A model generated the notes under the pieces. The model saw only the letters and a program-made list of their open reading frames with translations. It was not told the DNA's origin and did not search any database. A DNA stretch of 49,114 nt from Nitrosotalea sp. (GTDB lineage Archaea > Thermoproteota > Nitrososphaeria > Nitrososphaerales > Nitrosopumilaceae). Position numbers and translations under genes: made by a program. The stretch spans positions 1 to 49,114 of the forward strand of contig JANWJG010000038.1 in the NCBI GenBank assembly GCA_025449485.1, read 5' to 3'. Shown here in pieces: positions 18,631-27,966 of the stretch (positions are counted from its first letter, which is position 1; the number at the start of each line of letters is the position of its first letter).

Positions 18631-20004
18631 CTATGGACCCACATTAAATTTTTCACTAGCCGTTTTATTGTCAAGTGAGGCAATCATTGTGTAAGTACCT
18701 ATTTCATTAATGGCTGGTTTTCCCGCAGGTCCTTCCACAGCATAAGTAAAAGTACCAAAATGCATTCCAGCAGTTTCCGTATGCACTATACAACAATTAC
18801 TCCAAATCTGCGTTCCGTTTGAATTCAAGATTTTCATGTCTGGATAGACCCCACCATGTTCATACCCCGTATACTTTACCATTGCAGCAATTGGTTGACC
18901 AGAAACATAGCTCTGATTTAATCCAGTTATCTCTATTTTTAGTGGAGTTGCCAGCAAATTTTCTAGTGATTCACCCCACTCTCGCTCAATCAATTTTTGC
19001 CTAGTTTTTGGGGTGACACATGCTGGAGTGTTGTCCACCATCTTTATGATTAACTGTAGATCTGCTTTGCATAAAATGTCGTTTACGGGAACATCTTGCT
19101 TCAGTGGCGATAAGATTCTTTCAGAAGGTCTTGTGCCTTCAGGCCAAGAATCACTTGCCAAGTTAATTACTCTCTGAAATTCTTTGGAACCCATAATGCC
19201 TTCTTGGTTCTTTGCATAAATCATCCAGTTGAGAGTGCTTGATACATTTGATATCTGAGAAGGCAATGACACTGTCCAAGAGATCGTTTTCTCCTCACCT
19301 ACCCTAAGAGTAAAGTTTCCATTTGTGGTTTGAAAATTCCGTAAAAGCGGCGAGTCGACAAACGCAAGATGCACATAATACAGCGTAGAATTTCCTACAT
19401 TTGCAATATTTACGCTAACAGGCAATATGGCATTAGGTATTACTCGCCCTACTGGAAGAAAATCTGAATCAATATCCGGGGCAAAATCACTCCAAGCTGC
19501 CGGTGGTGATGCAGGAGGACATTTATCATGACAAATTGGAGTTATAGTAGTGCTAACTTCACTGATCTTGCTTAGGCTTGGATCCTCTGCAACTCCAATA
19601 GACTCGAGGTATGTGTCAGGGGTATCAAGGAGGTTGAATTCGACGCCTACTGCAGTTAGTTTTACATTACCACATAGAGAATTGTCCCATGTGTCATTAG
19701 TTGAGACACCGGTCAAGGCATACTTGTGACCTGAAACCTTTGATTGAAATTCAGTAGAAGTAAGAGCAAGTGCTACTGCTTTGCCCCTATCAAGTGAATC
19801 CGCAGTTTTTTGTAGCTCGTCCCCGATTTTGTTCTGGCATTGTTGGTAAGAAAGACCTACCGAATTGTAAAGTGAGCTTGAATTACTTCCAATGCCATGG
19901 GCATATTGGGAATTATGCTCTTGTGCGTTTACAGGAGTATGTGATAATAACAAAGATAGTCCGAATCCAATTACCGCAATTATCAAAATGTTCTCTGTTT
20001 TCAA
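18631..20004 (-). CDS. Secreted protein with Ig-like regions and the C...AC...R.WG module
   Basis: Signal peptide MKTENILIIAVIGFGLSLLLSHTPVNA; ILCKADLQLIIKMVDNTPACVTPKTRQKLIEREWG. Confidence 0.75.
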   Translation of the reverse strand: MKTENILIIAVIGFGLSLLLSHTPVNAQEHNSQYAHGIGSNSSSLYNSVGLSYQQCQNKIGDELQKTADSLDRGKAVALALTSTEFQSKVSGHKYALTGVSTNDTWDNSLCGNVKLTAVGVEFNLLDTPDTYLESIGVAEDPSLSKISEVSTTITPICHDKCPPASPPAAWSDFAPDIDSDFLPVGRVIPNAILPVSVNIANVGNSTLYYVHLAFVDSPLLRNFQTTNGNFTLRVGEEKTISWTVSLPSQISNVSSTLNWMIYAKNQEGIMGSKEFQRVINLASDSWPEGTRPSERILSPLKQDVPVNDILCKADLQLIIKMVDNTPACVTPKTRQKLIEREWGESLENLLATPLKIEITGLNQSYVSGQPIAAMVKYTGYEHGGVYPDMKILNSNGTQIWSNCCIVHTETAGMHFGTFTYAVEGPAGKPAINEIGTYTMIASLDNKTASEKFNVGP

Positions 20005-20030
20005 AATATGTTATTCTTCGACCTTTGAAC

Positions 20031-20120
20031 TTTAAAAAATTGGTGTAGAATTCTTCTAGATTAAAAATATGGATCGGGCCGGACACGCTACTGTACAGTT
20101 CATTTTTGCGTTCCATCGTG
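20031..20120 (-). repeat. Promoter/tRNA-3'-end cassette, copy 2
   Basis: Near-identical to 13269..13359. Confidence 0.85.
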
Positions 20121-20155
20121 CGTAAATTTCTATTAAAAAATAGAGTTTTCATTTT

Positions 20156-21541
20156 TTACTTGGAACAATCCGTAATTGTTAGAACTATGATTTGCCCTCC
20201 AAGGCAAACACCAGGAGGTAGATGCATCCAATATGTGCCACTTGAAGCATTTTGAGATGTAGACATTGTGATGTTAACAAGAGAACTTGTATGCTCACGG
20301 ATAATTTCTGCAAGCGGATCAACTGTAACATCAATTCCAGGATGATTATGCATATTTGCATCATGCATAAACTCTACATCGTTGACAATGTTGACACCAT
20401 CTGGATATTCTGGGATCCTTGCATCGGTATTAATTGAACTAACTGAAATAGAATATGTTAGAGTTCCATTATGTCCTGGCTCTAGAACATAATTTTTAAC
20501 ATATGGGTAATCAGTGTAGTTGTAAATGCCATAAAATCCTGTAGCGTTGAGGATTTTGCTTGAGGCGCTGTACCATGCAAATGGACAGAGGGGCAATCCC
20601 ATGGCACCCGCGTAGGCATACGGGTTAGAAATGTTAGAAACACATGATGGAATAGCCTGTGATACACTAACTCCAGTTTGATTTTCTTTTGTCACGTATT
20701 GTGGCAAACTTTCAGAGAGATCTTTTATGTCGTTAATTGTTGGTACCACAACAAATGGCAGCCTCATTGTGTGGTTGTCATAAGATATAACCATCACATA
20801 CGAACCAGTTTCATTCATAATTGGAACTCCAAATCCATCTGAGAGTTTGTAATGTATTCTAAAACCACCACGTTGAGGATCACATAATGTAATAGGATGA
20901 TTTGCGTGCCATATGATGTTACCATCATCTTTTTGAATCACAATGTCAGGAATTGTACATGTTATTCCATATCCTGAAAGTTCAATAGTAAAATCAATTT
21001 TCTGTCCAACGGCATAAGTATCAAAAAGACCACTTGCACCCAAATCCACATGCTCTGGAATTTGTTTATCAGACTGATCTGATGTCAATACCAATACCCA
21101 TCCCCTCTGCCACGGATGTGGCACTCCGTGATATCCAAAATATCCCGGTTTTGTAAAAGTATATTCAAATGATTCACCAGGTTTTAGAAAATTTGGCATT
21201 TTTGCATTCTCCATTACTGCCGAAAATCTATTTGTCATATTATAGAAATCCGGATCACTTGAGTTATCAGCAACTACACTATTCATTGTATGGCCATCGT
21301 TGATCCATCTAACAGTGTTGTTTACTCCAATTATTACTCGAATGTACTGCGGGTCATAATTCTTGCCTGAACTTTGATCTTCTGCGCCTTTAGGGATTAT
21401 GACAGTAGTGACTTGACTAAGTGGATCAAAATTAGACATCATTTGTTGCTGTTGATCGTATACCGAGTGATAAATCAGAAAAAAAGACGTGCATGTGATT
21501 ACCACAATTCCAACAATTATTGAAAGATGTAGAGTTTTCAT
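20156..21541 (-). CDS. Secreted cupredoxin-like protein with non-canonical copper ligands
   Basis: VRWINDGHTMNSVV...FLKPGESFEYTFTKPGYFGYHGVPHPWQRGWVLVL; MKTLHLSIIVGIVVI leader. Confidence 0.65.
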   Translation of the reverse strand: MKTLHLSIIVGIVVITCTSFFLIYHSVYDQQQQMMSNFDPLSQVTTVIIPKGAEDQSSGKNYDPQYIRVIIGVNNTVRWINDGHTMNSVVADNSSDPDFYNMTNRFSAVMENAKMPNFLKPGESFEYTFTKPGYFGYHGVPHPWQRGWVLVLTSDQSDKQIPEHVDLGASGLFDTYAVGQKIDFTIELSGYGITCTIPDIVIQKDDGNIIWHANHPITLCDPQRGGFRIHYKLSDGFGVPIMNETGSYVMVISYDNHTMRLPFVVVPTINDIKDLSESLPQYVTKENQTGVSVSQAIPSCVSNISNPYAYAGAMGLPLCPFAWYSASSKILNATGFYGIYNYTDYPYVKNYVLEPGHNGTLTYSISVSSINTDARIPEYPDGVNIVNDVEFMHDANMHNHPGIDVTVDPLAEIIREHTSSLVNITMSTSQNASSGTYWMHLPPGVCLGGQIIVLTITDCSK

Positions 21542-21569
21542 TTTGTACATGTGCTGGACAGACATGTCA

Positions 21570-21627
21570 TAAAAAATTGTGGTAGAATTCTTCTAGATTA
21601 AAAATATGGATCGGGCCGGATTCGAAC
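21570..21627 (-). repeat. Promoter/tRNA-3'-end cassette, copy 3, retaining the T-loop
   Basis: Minus strand GTTCGAATCCGGCCCGATCCA followed by TTTTTAATCTAGAAGAATTCTACC; no complete tRNA upstream. Confidence 0.75.
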
Positions 21628-21731
21628 TAGCCTTAAAACCAATTTTTATACTTTGATGGATATTACAATTTTAGTTCAAAATCCACTAATGACAGGTTCT
21701 GGAGGACGTTTTTGCCCTCATACTTTTTTCC

Positions 21732-21929
21732 TTATTTCTTATGCCTAGTTGTAAATAGGTTGTTCTTTCTTATCTTCCACTTGTTTCTCTCAAGTGTGGC
21801 GCTTTTGATCTCTGCCTCTAACCTCTTTCTTACATCTTGGCTTAGGTTGGGATCCTTTAGCTGCTCATTTTTTGCATTGATCTTCTTTGTGTATCTTTCA
21901 ATCTGAATGTCTATTCCTTCAAAACTCAT
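21732..21929 (-). CDS. Small charged helical protein
   Basis: 65 aa coiled-coil-like ORF. Confidence 0.5.
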   Translation of the reverse strand: MSFEGIDIQIERYTKKINAKNEQLKDPNLSQDVRKRLEAEIKSATLERNKWKIRKNNLFTTRHKK

Positions 21930-21997
21930 TTGTTATTCAAGACCAGGCTTGTAATTTAGCAATTTCTGTTTAGGTATTTGATTGTGGAAATGGTATC

Positions 21998-22135
21998 TTA
22001 CTTTCTTATTATTTCCCATTCGTGTTTACAGTCTTCACACAGGAAATAATAGTGCATTCCGTCACTTTTCTCTACTGGATCCATATACTCTCCAGTGTTC
22101 TTTGACATACATTCTAGGCACTCTTGTTTGTCCAT
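21998..22135 (-). CDS. Small zinc-ribbon protein (45 aa)
   Basis: MDKQECLECMSKNTGEYMDPVEKSDGMHYYFLCEDCKHEWEIIRK*; below ORF-track length cutoff. Confidence 0.6.
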   Translation of the reverse strand: MDKQECLECMSKNTGEYMDPVEKSDGMHYYFLCEDCKHEWEIIRK

Positions 22136-22259
22136 TTTCTTTATCTGACACTGACAGTAAAATTAATGCTTTTGATATTTTCTCAATTACTTTTTCAAGA
22201 CTCTAGGTTTTGGGGTTGTGTTCGGGCTGTTTTTATAGATCGTACGTTGATTTTATTTC

Positions 22260-22526
22260 ATGATGCACTGTGTCAGCTCTGTATGCAGGAGAAAAATTAC
22301 ACGCGGTACGATATGCAGTAAATGCGGAATGGATAATTCAAGAGAGGCAGGAAGGATTGCACTGGAGATACTTGAAGAACGGGGAGTCGAAGATCTTGAT
22401 GAATTCATGCTCATTCACTTTCCTGACGAGAACAAGCGAAAAAAACTCAGACATGTCATGTTGCAAATAAACTATAATGAGACCAGGGCAAAACAGTATG
22501 ATGCATCAAATCGTCATAAGCGATGA
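22260..22526 (+). CDS. Small Cys-containing protein
   Basis: 88 aa; CxxC plus helical charged tail. Confidence 0.5.
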   Translation: MMHCVSSVCRRKITRGTICSKCGMDNSREAGRIALEILEERGVEDLDEFMLIHFPDENKRKKLRHVMLQINYNETRAKQYDASNRHKR

Positions 22527-22600
22527 TTACTCTCATGTAGAAAATACTAGATGGGTACTGAAAACAATCTTTATACTAGATATACAATAACATGTAAAAT

Positions 22601-22786
22601 ATGGACAAGCAAATCAGTGGATTGAAAAAGAAACTACAAAAAAATAACGATGATGCACTGGACTTTGTCCAAAAATTAGAGTCCACGCTTACAGACTTTG
22701 AAAAAACAGGAAACCTGACAGGCAGCTACTCTGAGATAAAAAAAGCCATACTTGAATACAAAGACAAACTAATAGACCAAATCTAG
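22601..22786 (+). CDS. Small coiled-coil protein
   Basis: 61 aa MDKQISGLKKKLQKNNDDALDFVQKLE... Confidence 0.55.
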   Translation: MDKQISGLKKKLQKNNDDALDFVQKLESTLTDFEKTGNLTGSYSEIKKAILEYKDKLIDQI

Positions 22787-22873
22787 CATGGTCAAGTTCT
22801 CAAATATTCCATAATGTACAACCATACCACATGATGAATATCAGTTAAATCCTAATCAGTCACACTGAATCAT

Positions 22874-23359
22874 GTGGTAAAAGCCATTACAATTGCATTG
22901 GTTGTGATAGGTATTGCCATTGCGGGAATTTTCCTATTTTTGGAGATTCCTAAAACTCAAAATTCAATAATACAATTGAGCGCAACTGTTGAAACAACTC
23001 CTGGAAATGTAAAAATCCATTCTCCTGAACAACTCTCAGATATTGACAGCGGCACAATACCTCTTGACAATGCGACTCTGGATAAAATACCTGCATTGAA
23101 AAACGCAATTGATCAAGCCTTTACCAGGTTTACCCCTCCGCCTTACTATCGTCCTCATACATTTACAACTAATATCAGCCAAAGTGATGTTGATTCTATA
23201 TTGCAATTGGCAGGTGGCAAGGCAGAACAATTGCCTGAAACACAAACAAATGATACAAACTTTGGTGTCAACTTTACAACAGATACAACTTCGATGGAGT
23301 TTAAGATGAATAATCTCTATTATCATGTTGTCATTGAACAATTAATTCCGTCTAGCTAA
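22874..23359 (+). CDS. Membrane-anchored extracytoplasmic hypothetical protein
   Basis: N-terminal TM AITIALVVIGIAIAGIFLFL. Confidence 0.65.
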   Translation: MVKAITIALVVIGIAIAGIFLFLEIPKTQNSIIQLSATVETTPGNVKIHSPEQLSDIDSGTIPLDNATLDKIPALKNAIDQAFTRFTPPPYYRPHTFTTNISQSDVDSILQLAGGKAEQLPETQTNDTNFGVNFTTDTTSMEFKMNNLYYHVVIEQLIPSS

Positions 23360-23364
23360 TGAAA

Positions 23365-24153
23365 CTAATTTTGTTGTCGTATGACATTGACCTTGAGCAG
23401 ACGCAGAATTATTTCAATGGATAAACCAAATGCTACAACTGTTAGTGCTATTACAACAGGCCAAAATATATCAGCAGGTATTGGGCTGCCGCTAAAGAAT
23501 GGTGTTCCAGAACCTGCATGTGGACTCTGGGCTGCTATTGTCACTTTCTCCCGTGCTAGCTTGAGCATCTCCTCTAGGGTTGCACCAGAGCCAATTCCTC
23601 CGTCTCCGGAATAAGGACCGCCTACTGCATTGTAGAACGGATTGTAGCTTGTATACCCACTTCCACTTGGTACGTCTGGTATACCTTTTGAGACATCAGA
23701 GACACTACCAGTTCCCTGTAACACAAGGGTTGTAAACCATGCACCAATTGCAGCAATCCCTATTGCACCAAATCTGTACAGGGATTTCAGAGAGCGAGCA
23801 AGTGACTTGCTTGTCCTTGCTTTTTCTGAAAACTTGGACGGCAAAATTACAATTGCAAATTTTGTGGCAGTATAGTATTTCATGTCATGTGATTTTGTAT
23901 TTTTTCCAATCCGTGATATCTCAACCAAGCCTACATCTTGCATCTTTTTTAGGTGATATCGCACAAGCTGCAATGAATATTCTGTCTTTACTGCAATGTC
24001 GTTTGCAGTAAACGTATTTTCAAATAACATCTTTAAAATATTTCTGCTAACATCGTTTACCAAAACTTCCCCAAGTGCTCTTAGGTTGTCGTCTTCTGTA
24101 CCGTATATACCGACTCTTTCTGGAACTGGCTGTCTTGATTTTTCTTGATTCAT
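23365..24153 (-). CDS. Membrane-tethered winged-HTH regulator with extracytoplasmic loop
   Basis: N-terminal HTH (FTANDIAVKTEYSLQLVRYHLKKMQDVGLVEI), two TMs flanking a loop with TLEEMLKLAREKV...HAGSGTPF. Confidence 0.8.
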   Translation of the reverse strand: MNQEKSRQPVPERVGIYGTEDDNLRALGEVLVNDVSRNILKMLFENTFTANDIAVKTEYSLQLVRYHLKKMQDVGLVEISRIGKNTKSHDMKYYTATKFAIVILPSKFSEKARTSKSLARSLKSLYRFGAIGIAAIGAWFTTLVLQGTGSVSDVSKGIPDVPSGSGYTSYNPFYNAVGGPYSGDGGIGSGATLEEMLKLAREKVTIAAQSPHAGSGTPFFSGSPIPADIFWPVVIALTVVAFGLSIEIILRLLKVNVIRQQN

Positions 24154-24251
24154 GATATTTGTACAATAATAACGGTAACATGATATGTAAGACTTTTGAT
24201 GAAATTCTATTTTCATCAAACGCTAAATCCAAAATTGTACCATTGTATACT

Positions 24252-24563
24252 ATGAACAAACTTGCATACAGCATATTGCTTGCTGTACTCTTGTCTGCTG
24301 TCTTGCCGCAACTGGCATTTGCACAGCAGTACCCTGGGTACGCAGGCAGTACAATGACTTTGGAGCAAGAGCTTATTCTTGCAAAAAAGAAAGTTGAAAT
24401 GGTAAAAGCACATCCAGGAGAAGGCTCGGGTACTCCATATCTTAACGCAAACGGAGTGGTTGGGGCTTCTGTGATTTCAGGGGCAATCTTTGGAGGCATA
24501 TTTTTGGCCTTTGTAGTGCGTGCAAAACAGTATGAATTTGTACAAAAAAGACTTGCCCTCTAA
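24252..24563 (+). CDS. Secreted/membrane protein sharing TLE..L.LA..KV...GSGTP motif with the divergent regulator
   Basis: Signal peptide MNKLAYSILLAVLLSAVLPQLAFAQ; MTLEQELILAKKKVEMVKAHPGEGSGTPYL; C-terminal TM. Confidence 0.75.
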   Translation: MNKLAYSILLAVLLSAVLPQLAFAQQYPGYAGSTMTLEQELILAKKKVEMVKAHPGEGSGTPYLNANGVVGASVISGAIFGGIFLAFVVRAKQYEFVQKRLAL

Positions 24564-24697
24564 TTCTCTTTTTTTATTTTTTAAAAATCTCTTGTATTTG
24601 TATAAATCACATGTACACATTATACTGCTGTTAAAACACGAAGAATCTCCTAGAGGAAATCTACGCGACTTTTTTATGCGATGCCAGTCCTGTACAT

Positions 24698-27600
24698 TTG
24701 AAAGAATTGAAACACATGCCTATATCTTTGACACCACTGCATCTCAAAACCCCTGCTCATTTTCTGGCTTTGATGACTGTATTTTTATTACTTGCAGTTC
24801 CAGTCGAGTCTTCTTTTGCAGGGCCAATGATGCCAAGTCCGCTTGCTGGTGGGCCAATTCAAATGCCATTTGTGCCTTCTATAACTCAACAACAAATGGT
24901 TGTTTCCGGAACAAATGTTTACCTGATATGGACCGCATCGACTTCAACTGGACAAAACCAGATTTTCTTTAAGAGAAGCATTGACAGCGGCACGACTTTT
25001 GAAGATCAAATCTCTCTTGGCAATGTGACAAATTCTCAAGATACTCATATGGTAGCCAGTGGAAATAATGTGTATGTATCGTGGTCATCATTATTTAATA
25101 ATACATCAAAGGTTTTTGTAAAATATAGCTCAAATGGTGGAATAAACTTTCAGCAAGTATCTCCAAGTGTTGGAGACGCTACTCTAGTAAGTCTAATTGG
25201 TCTTGAAGCATATGGGAACACTGTACAGCTCTTGTGGACCGGAAGTATAGGACCAAACCGCACTCAGGTAATTGCATTGTCACAGAGTCATACTGGTGGT
25301 AGTTCGTTTGATTCTCCGTTGTACCTTAGTGATCCTAACATGTCATCAGGCCTTCCTATGATATCACACACTGGTTCCAACACCTATGTTGCATGGTCCT
25401 CTCAAGGCGCACATCCATGTATTCAGATGTACGAGTCTTGTCCATCATATCATTTCTTTAGGCCAATTACCGATGGAACACTCGGTCCTATAGTTACACT
25501 AGATGCATTTGATGGAAACATTCCAATCCGTATGGCTTCTGACCAAAATACTGTATTTGTAGAAGGTCTCAAGCGTGTATATCAAAATGGGTTTTTCCAA
25601 AATAGTGTCATCTCAATGTCAAAAAGCATTGATGGAGGTCGCTCATTTTCATCAACCTCATTGAACTTTGACGTAAACATGGCAGACATTTCTCTGGTAA
25701 TCTCAAATGGCATTGTGTATCAGTTTTGGACAGTCTACGATAATGGGTTTGCGCCACAGCCCATATCTGTAGAAAAGAGTACTGACGGAGGCAAAACTTT
25801 TAGCTCTCCAATCAATCTGAGTGGCAAGACAACTCCTCTTGGCATTGATCTGTCAAACCAGATTGTTACCTCTGGTGGAAATGTGTTTGTTGTCTGGCCT
25901 GGTACTGATGACGCAGGCGCATCCCATGTATTTTTTACAAAAGCCGATTCATCTAATGATATCCGAATAATTTCAGATGTATCTCAACCAGGACTATTCA
26001 ATATTGGTGCTCAAGACTCTGCTGTATTTGTATCGTATCTTGATGATGGCAACATGTTTTTTGAAAAAATCAATGATTCCAATTTTGTATCAACAGATTT
26101 TACTTGCAAGACAAATCAGAACATATCACACGAATCCATCACAATGAGTACACCGCAGATCTTCATCTCTGACAATCCTATACAGAATATTCTTGTTGGG
26201 TGGAAGTCACAAATAAAATCAACTTTACAAAATCTTCAAGACGGTGACTTGAATGTTGTATATCAAGTTCAGGCATTAAAAGATGGATCTACAGTATGGC
26301 ATGTATACGAAAATGCTACACTTTTGTGCAGCAAATCACTTGATGCTAAAATAAACTGGTCTCCACAAGAGCCTGGCAATTACACCATCCAAACCTCCGT
26401 CATAAATCCAGTAAATCAGCAAGTGATATCATCAAACAGCACGACAATTCTGGTATCTGAAAACAGTGATCTTCAGACGTTTACAAACAATGCATCTCCT
26501 GTCGCATTTAAAGTGCTAAACCAAACAAGCCAGGTAAATCAGGAGGGCTTTGCAAAATTCCTATTGCAAGCAGGATCAAGCTCACCAAACTATAGGCTTA
26601 GTACCGTTAACCTTTCAATTGATTCTCCTCCTGGAGTTCAGGCCTGGTTTGACCAGTACGCAATATACTCTTTTGATAATTCGCCCCAAAATCTCACGAT
26701 GTATGTCTATGCAGATTCGGGTGCAAAACCAGACATCAATTCATTAAAGATTCAAGGAAAAGGTTCTGCTCAAAATCTTGTTACTGGGGAATATTTCAAT
26801 ATTGGAAACCCAATTCCTCCTGATGAGGGCTCACTCCAGTATCCTCAAAGCATAACTTCACAACAAGAGGGATACACACAGATTGGTACCGTTGACCTAA
26901 ACATTGTACCAATTATGCCAAAACCTGTCACATACTTGACAGTTGGACCACCCTACATTCATCCAGAACATTTCTGTACGCCACCTGGTTCTTCTGTGGG
27001 TCAGAGCTGCATGGGATTTGTAGGCTATGAAGAATTTCCAATCAAGGTGTATTCTGACAAGGTTCGTACTGTGACACTTGATGCAAAAGACTTTCTATCT
27101 AGTGGATGGTACAAGTTTGAACCACAAGAGCTTGTCGCAACACCACAAGGCACTCCTTCTACACTGATTGTTGCGTCTGTTGTCAAACCATTCATGATAA
27201 ACGTTCTATCAAACCATGTGGTCAAACTGTATGCAAATTCTTCTGATGGAAATTCATTTGCATATCTTCCTCTTACTGAGGGAGGAAACCCGATTAAAGT
27301 ACTAAATTCTACTGGGCCAATTGAATTTGGCTCCCTTACAACTAACATCAATAATACAACTCCGAATTCTGTTGGCATTGTTTATGATTCAAACCAAAGC
27401 AGTACATCTCTTCCAGTTTCATTTTCAGTTCTTGGTGTGGTTGACGGTAGCAAAATATCTCAAATGCCGTCTTGGCTCTCAGTTGACTTCTTACCGTCTG
27501 CATTTACATTAAATTCTTCAAAGCCATATTATTTTGCAATTGACATAACCACCGTCGCTCCTCCAGTAGGTAGTAACACTACAGTTGCAATAGGTGAGAA

Positions 27601-27883
27601 AATTGGGACAAAGAACTATACTGGATACATACCAATTAGCATACCGCCACCTGTCTACATGACACCGGCAATGGCATCTCCTGTAGCAACAAGTTCACTG
27701 CCCGTACCTACACAATCGCTCCCACCTTTGAAGATCTTCAATACAGGAGTATCTGTAAAAGATGTTGTTTGTAAGGATGGACTTGACTTGGTTGAAAAGA
27801 AAGAAGATGGTTCTCCAGCATGCATAACCCCACAAACCAAGTCTGTTCTACTTGACAGGGGATGGGCCAAACTAGTACAATAA
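24698..27883 (+). CDS. Large secreted protein with BNR/Asp-box (sialidase-like) repeats and C-terminal C...AC...RGWA module
   Basis: SIDSGTTFED, SIDGGRSFSS, STDGGKTFSSPINLSG; C-terminus VVCKDGLDLVEKKEDGSPACITPQTKSVLLDRGWAKL. Confidence 0.8.
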   Translation: MKELKHMPISLTPLHLKTPAHFLALMTVFLLLAVPVESSFAGPMMPSPLAGGPIQMPFVPSITQQQMVVSGTNVYLIWTASTSTGQNQIFFKRSIDSGTTFEDQISLGNVTNSQDTHMVASGNNVYVSWSSLFNNTSKVFVKYSSNGGINFQQVSPSVGDATLVSLIGLEAYGNTVQLLWTGSIGPNRTQVIALSQSHTGGSSFDSPLYLSDPNMSSGLPMISHTGSNTYVAWSSQGAHPCIQMYESCPSYHFFRPITDGTLGPIVTLDAFDGNIPIRMASDQNTVFVEGLKRVYQNGFFQNSVISMSKSIDGGRSFSSTSLNFDVNMADISLVISNGIVYQFWTVYDNGFAPQPISVEKSTDGGKTFSSPINLSGKTTPLGIDLSNQIVTSGGNVFVVWPGTDDAGASHVFFTKADSSNDIRIISDVSQPGLFNIGAQDSAVFVSYLDDGNMFFEKINDSNFVSTDFTCKTNQNISHESITMSTPQIFISDNPIQNILVGWKSQIKSTLQNLQDGDLNVVYQVQALKDGSTVWHVYENATLLCSKSLDAKINWSPQEPGNYTIQTSVINPVNQQVISSNSTTILVSENSDLQTFTNNASPVAFKVLNQTSQVNQEGFAKFLLQAGSSSPNYRLSTVNLSIDSPPGVQAWFDQYAIYSFDNSPQNLTMYVYADSGAKPDINSLKIQGKGSAQNLVTGEYFNIGNPIPPDEGSLQYPQSITSQQEGYTQIGTVDLNIVPIMPKPVTYLTVGPPYIHPEHFCTPPGSSVGQSCMGFVGYEEFPIKVYSDKVRTVTLDAKDFLSSGWYKFEPQELVATPQGTPSTLIVASVVKPFMINVLSNHVVKLYANSSDGNSFAYLPLTEGGNPIKVLNSTGPIEFGSLTTNINNTTPNSVGIVYDSNQSSTSLPVSFSVLGVVDGSKISQMPSWLSVDFLPSAFTLNSSKPYYFAIDITTVAPPVGSNTTVAIGEKIGTKNYTGYIPISIPPPVYMTPAMASPVATSSLPVPTQSLPPLKIFNTGVSVKDVVCKDGLDLVEKKEDGSPACITPQTKSVLLDRGWAKLVQ

Positions 27884-27966
27884 ATCAAATGAATGGAACG
27901 ATATATAAAAAAGAAAGGAAAAGTTAAGAAACACTTCTTAAAATTTGGATTACACAATTTGCAAAT

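Noticed and set aside
19913-20152. ORF 19913..20152 (-) starting MKTLFFNRN
   Set aside because: Only the first codons resemble the MKTL leaders; the rest crosses the repeat cassette and overlaps the start of 18631..20004 out of frame.
21605-21685. Complete tRNA gene on the minus strand at copy 3
   Set aside because: Only the T-loop/acceptor 3' part is recognisable; no D-arm, anticodon arm or matching 5' GGATCGG strand upstream.
22124-22321. Alternative frame CQLCMQEKNYTRYDMQ suggesting a frameshift in 22260..22526
   Set aside because: The 22260 frame already reads an acceptable Cys-containing start (HCVSSVC...CSKC); evidence for a frameshift is ambiguous without homologs.
24520-24972. ORF 24520..24972 (+)
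   Set aside because: Overlaps the 24698..27883 gene in a different frame; the large ORF has a convincing signal peptide and domains.
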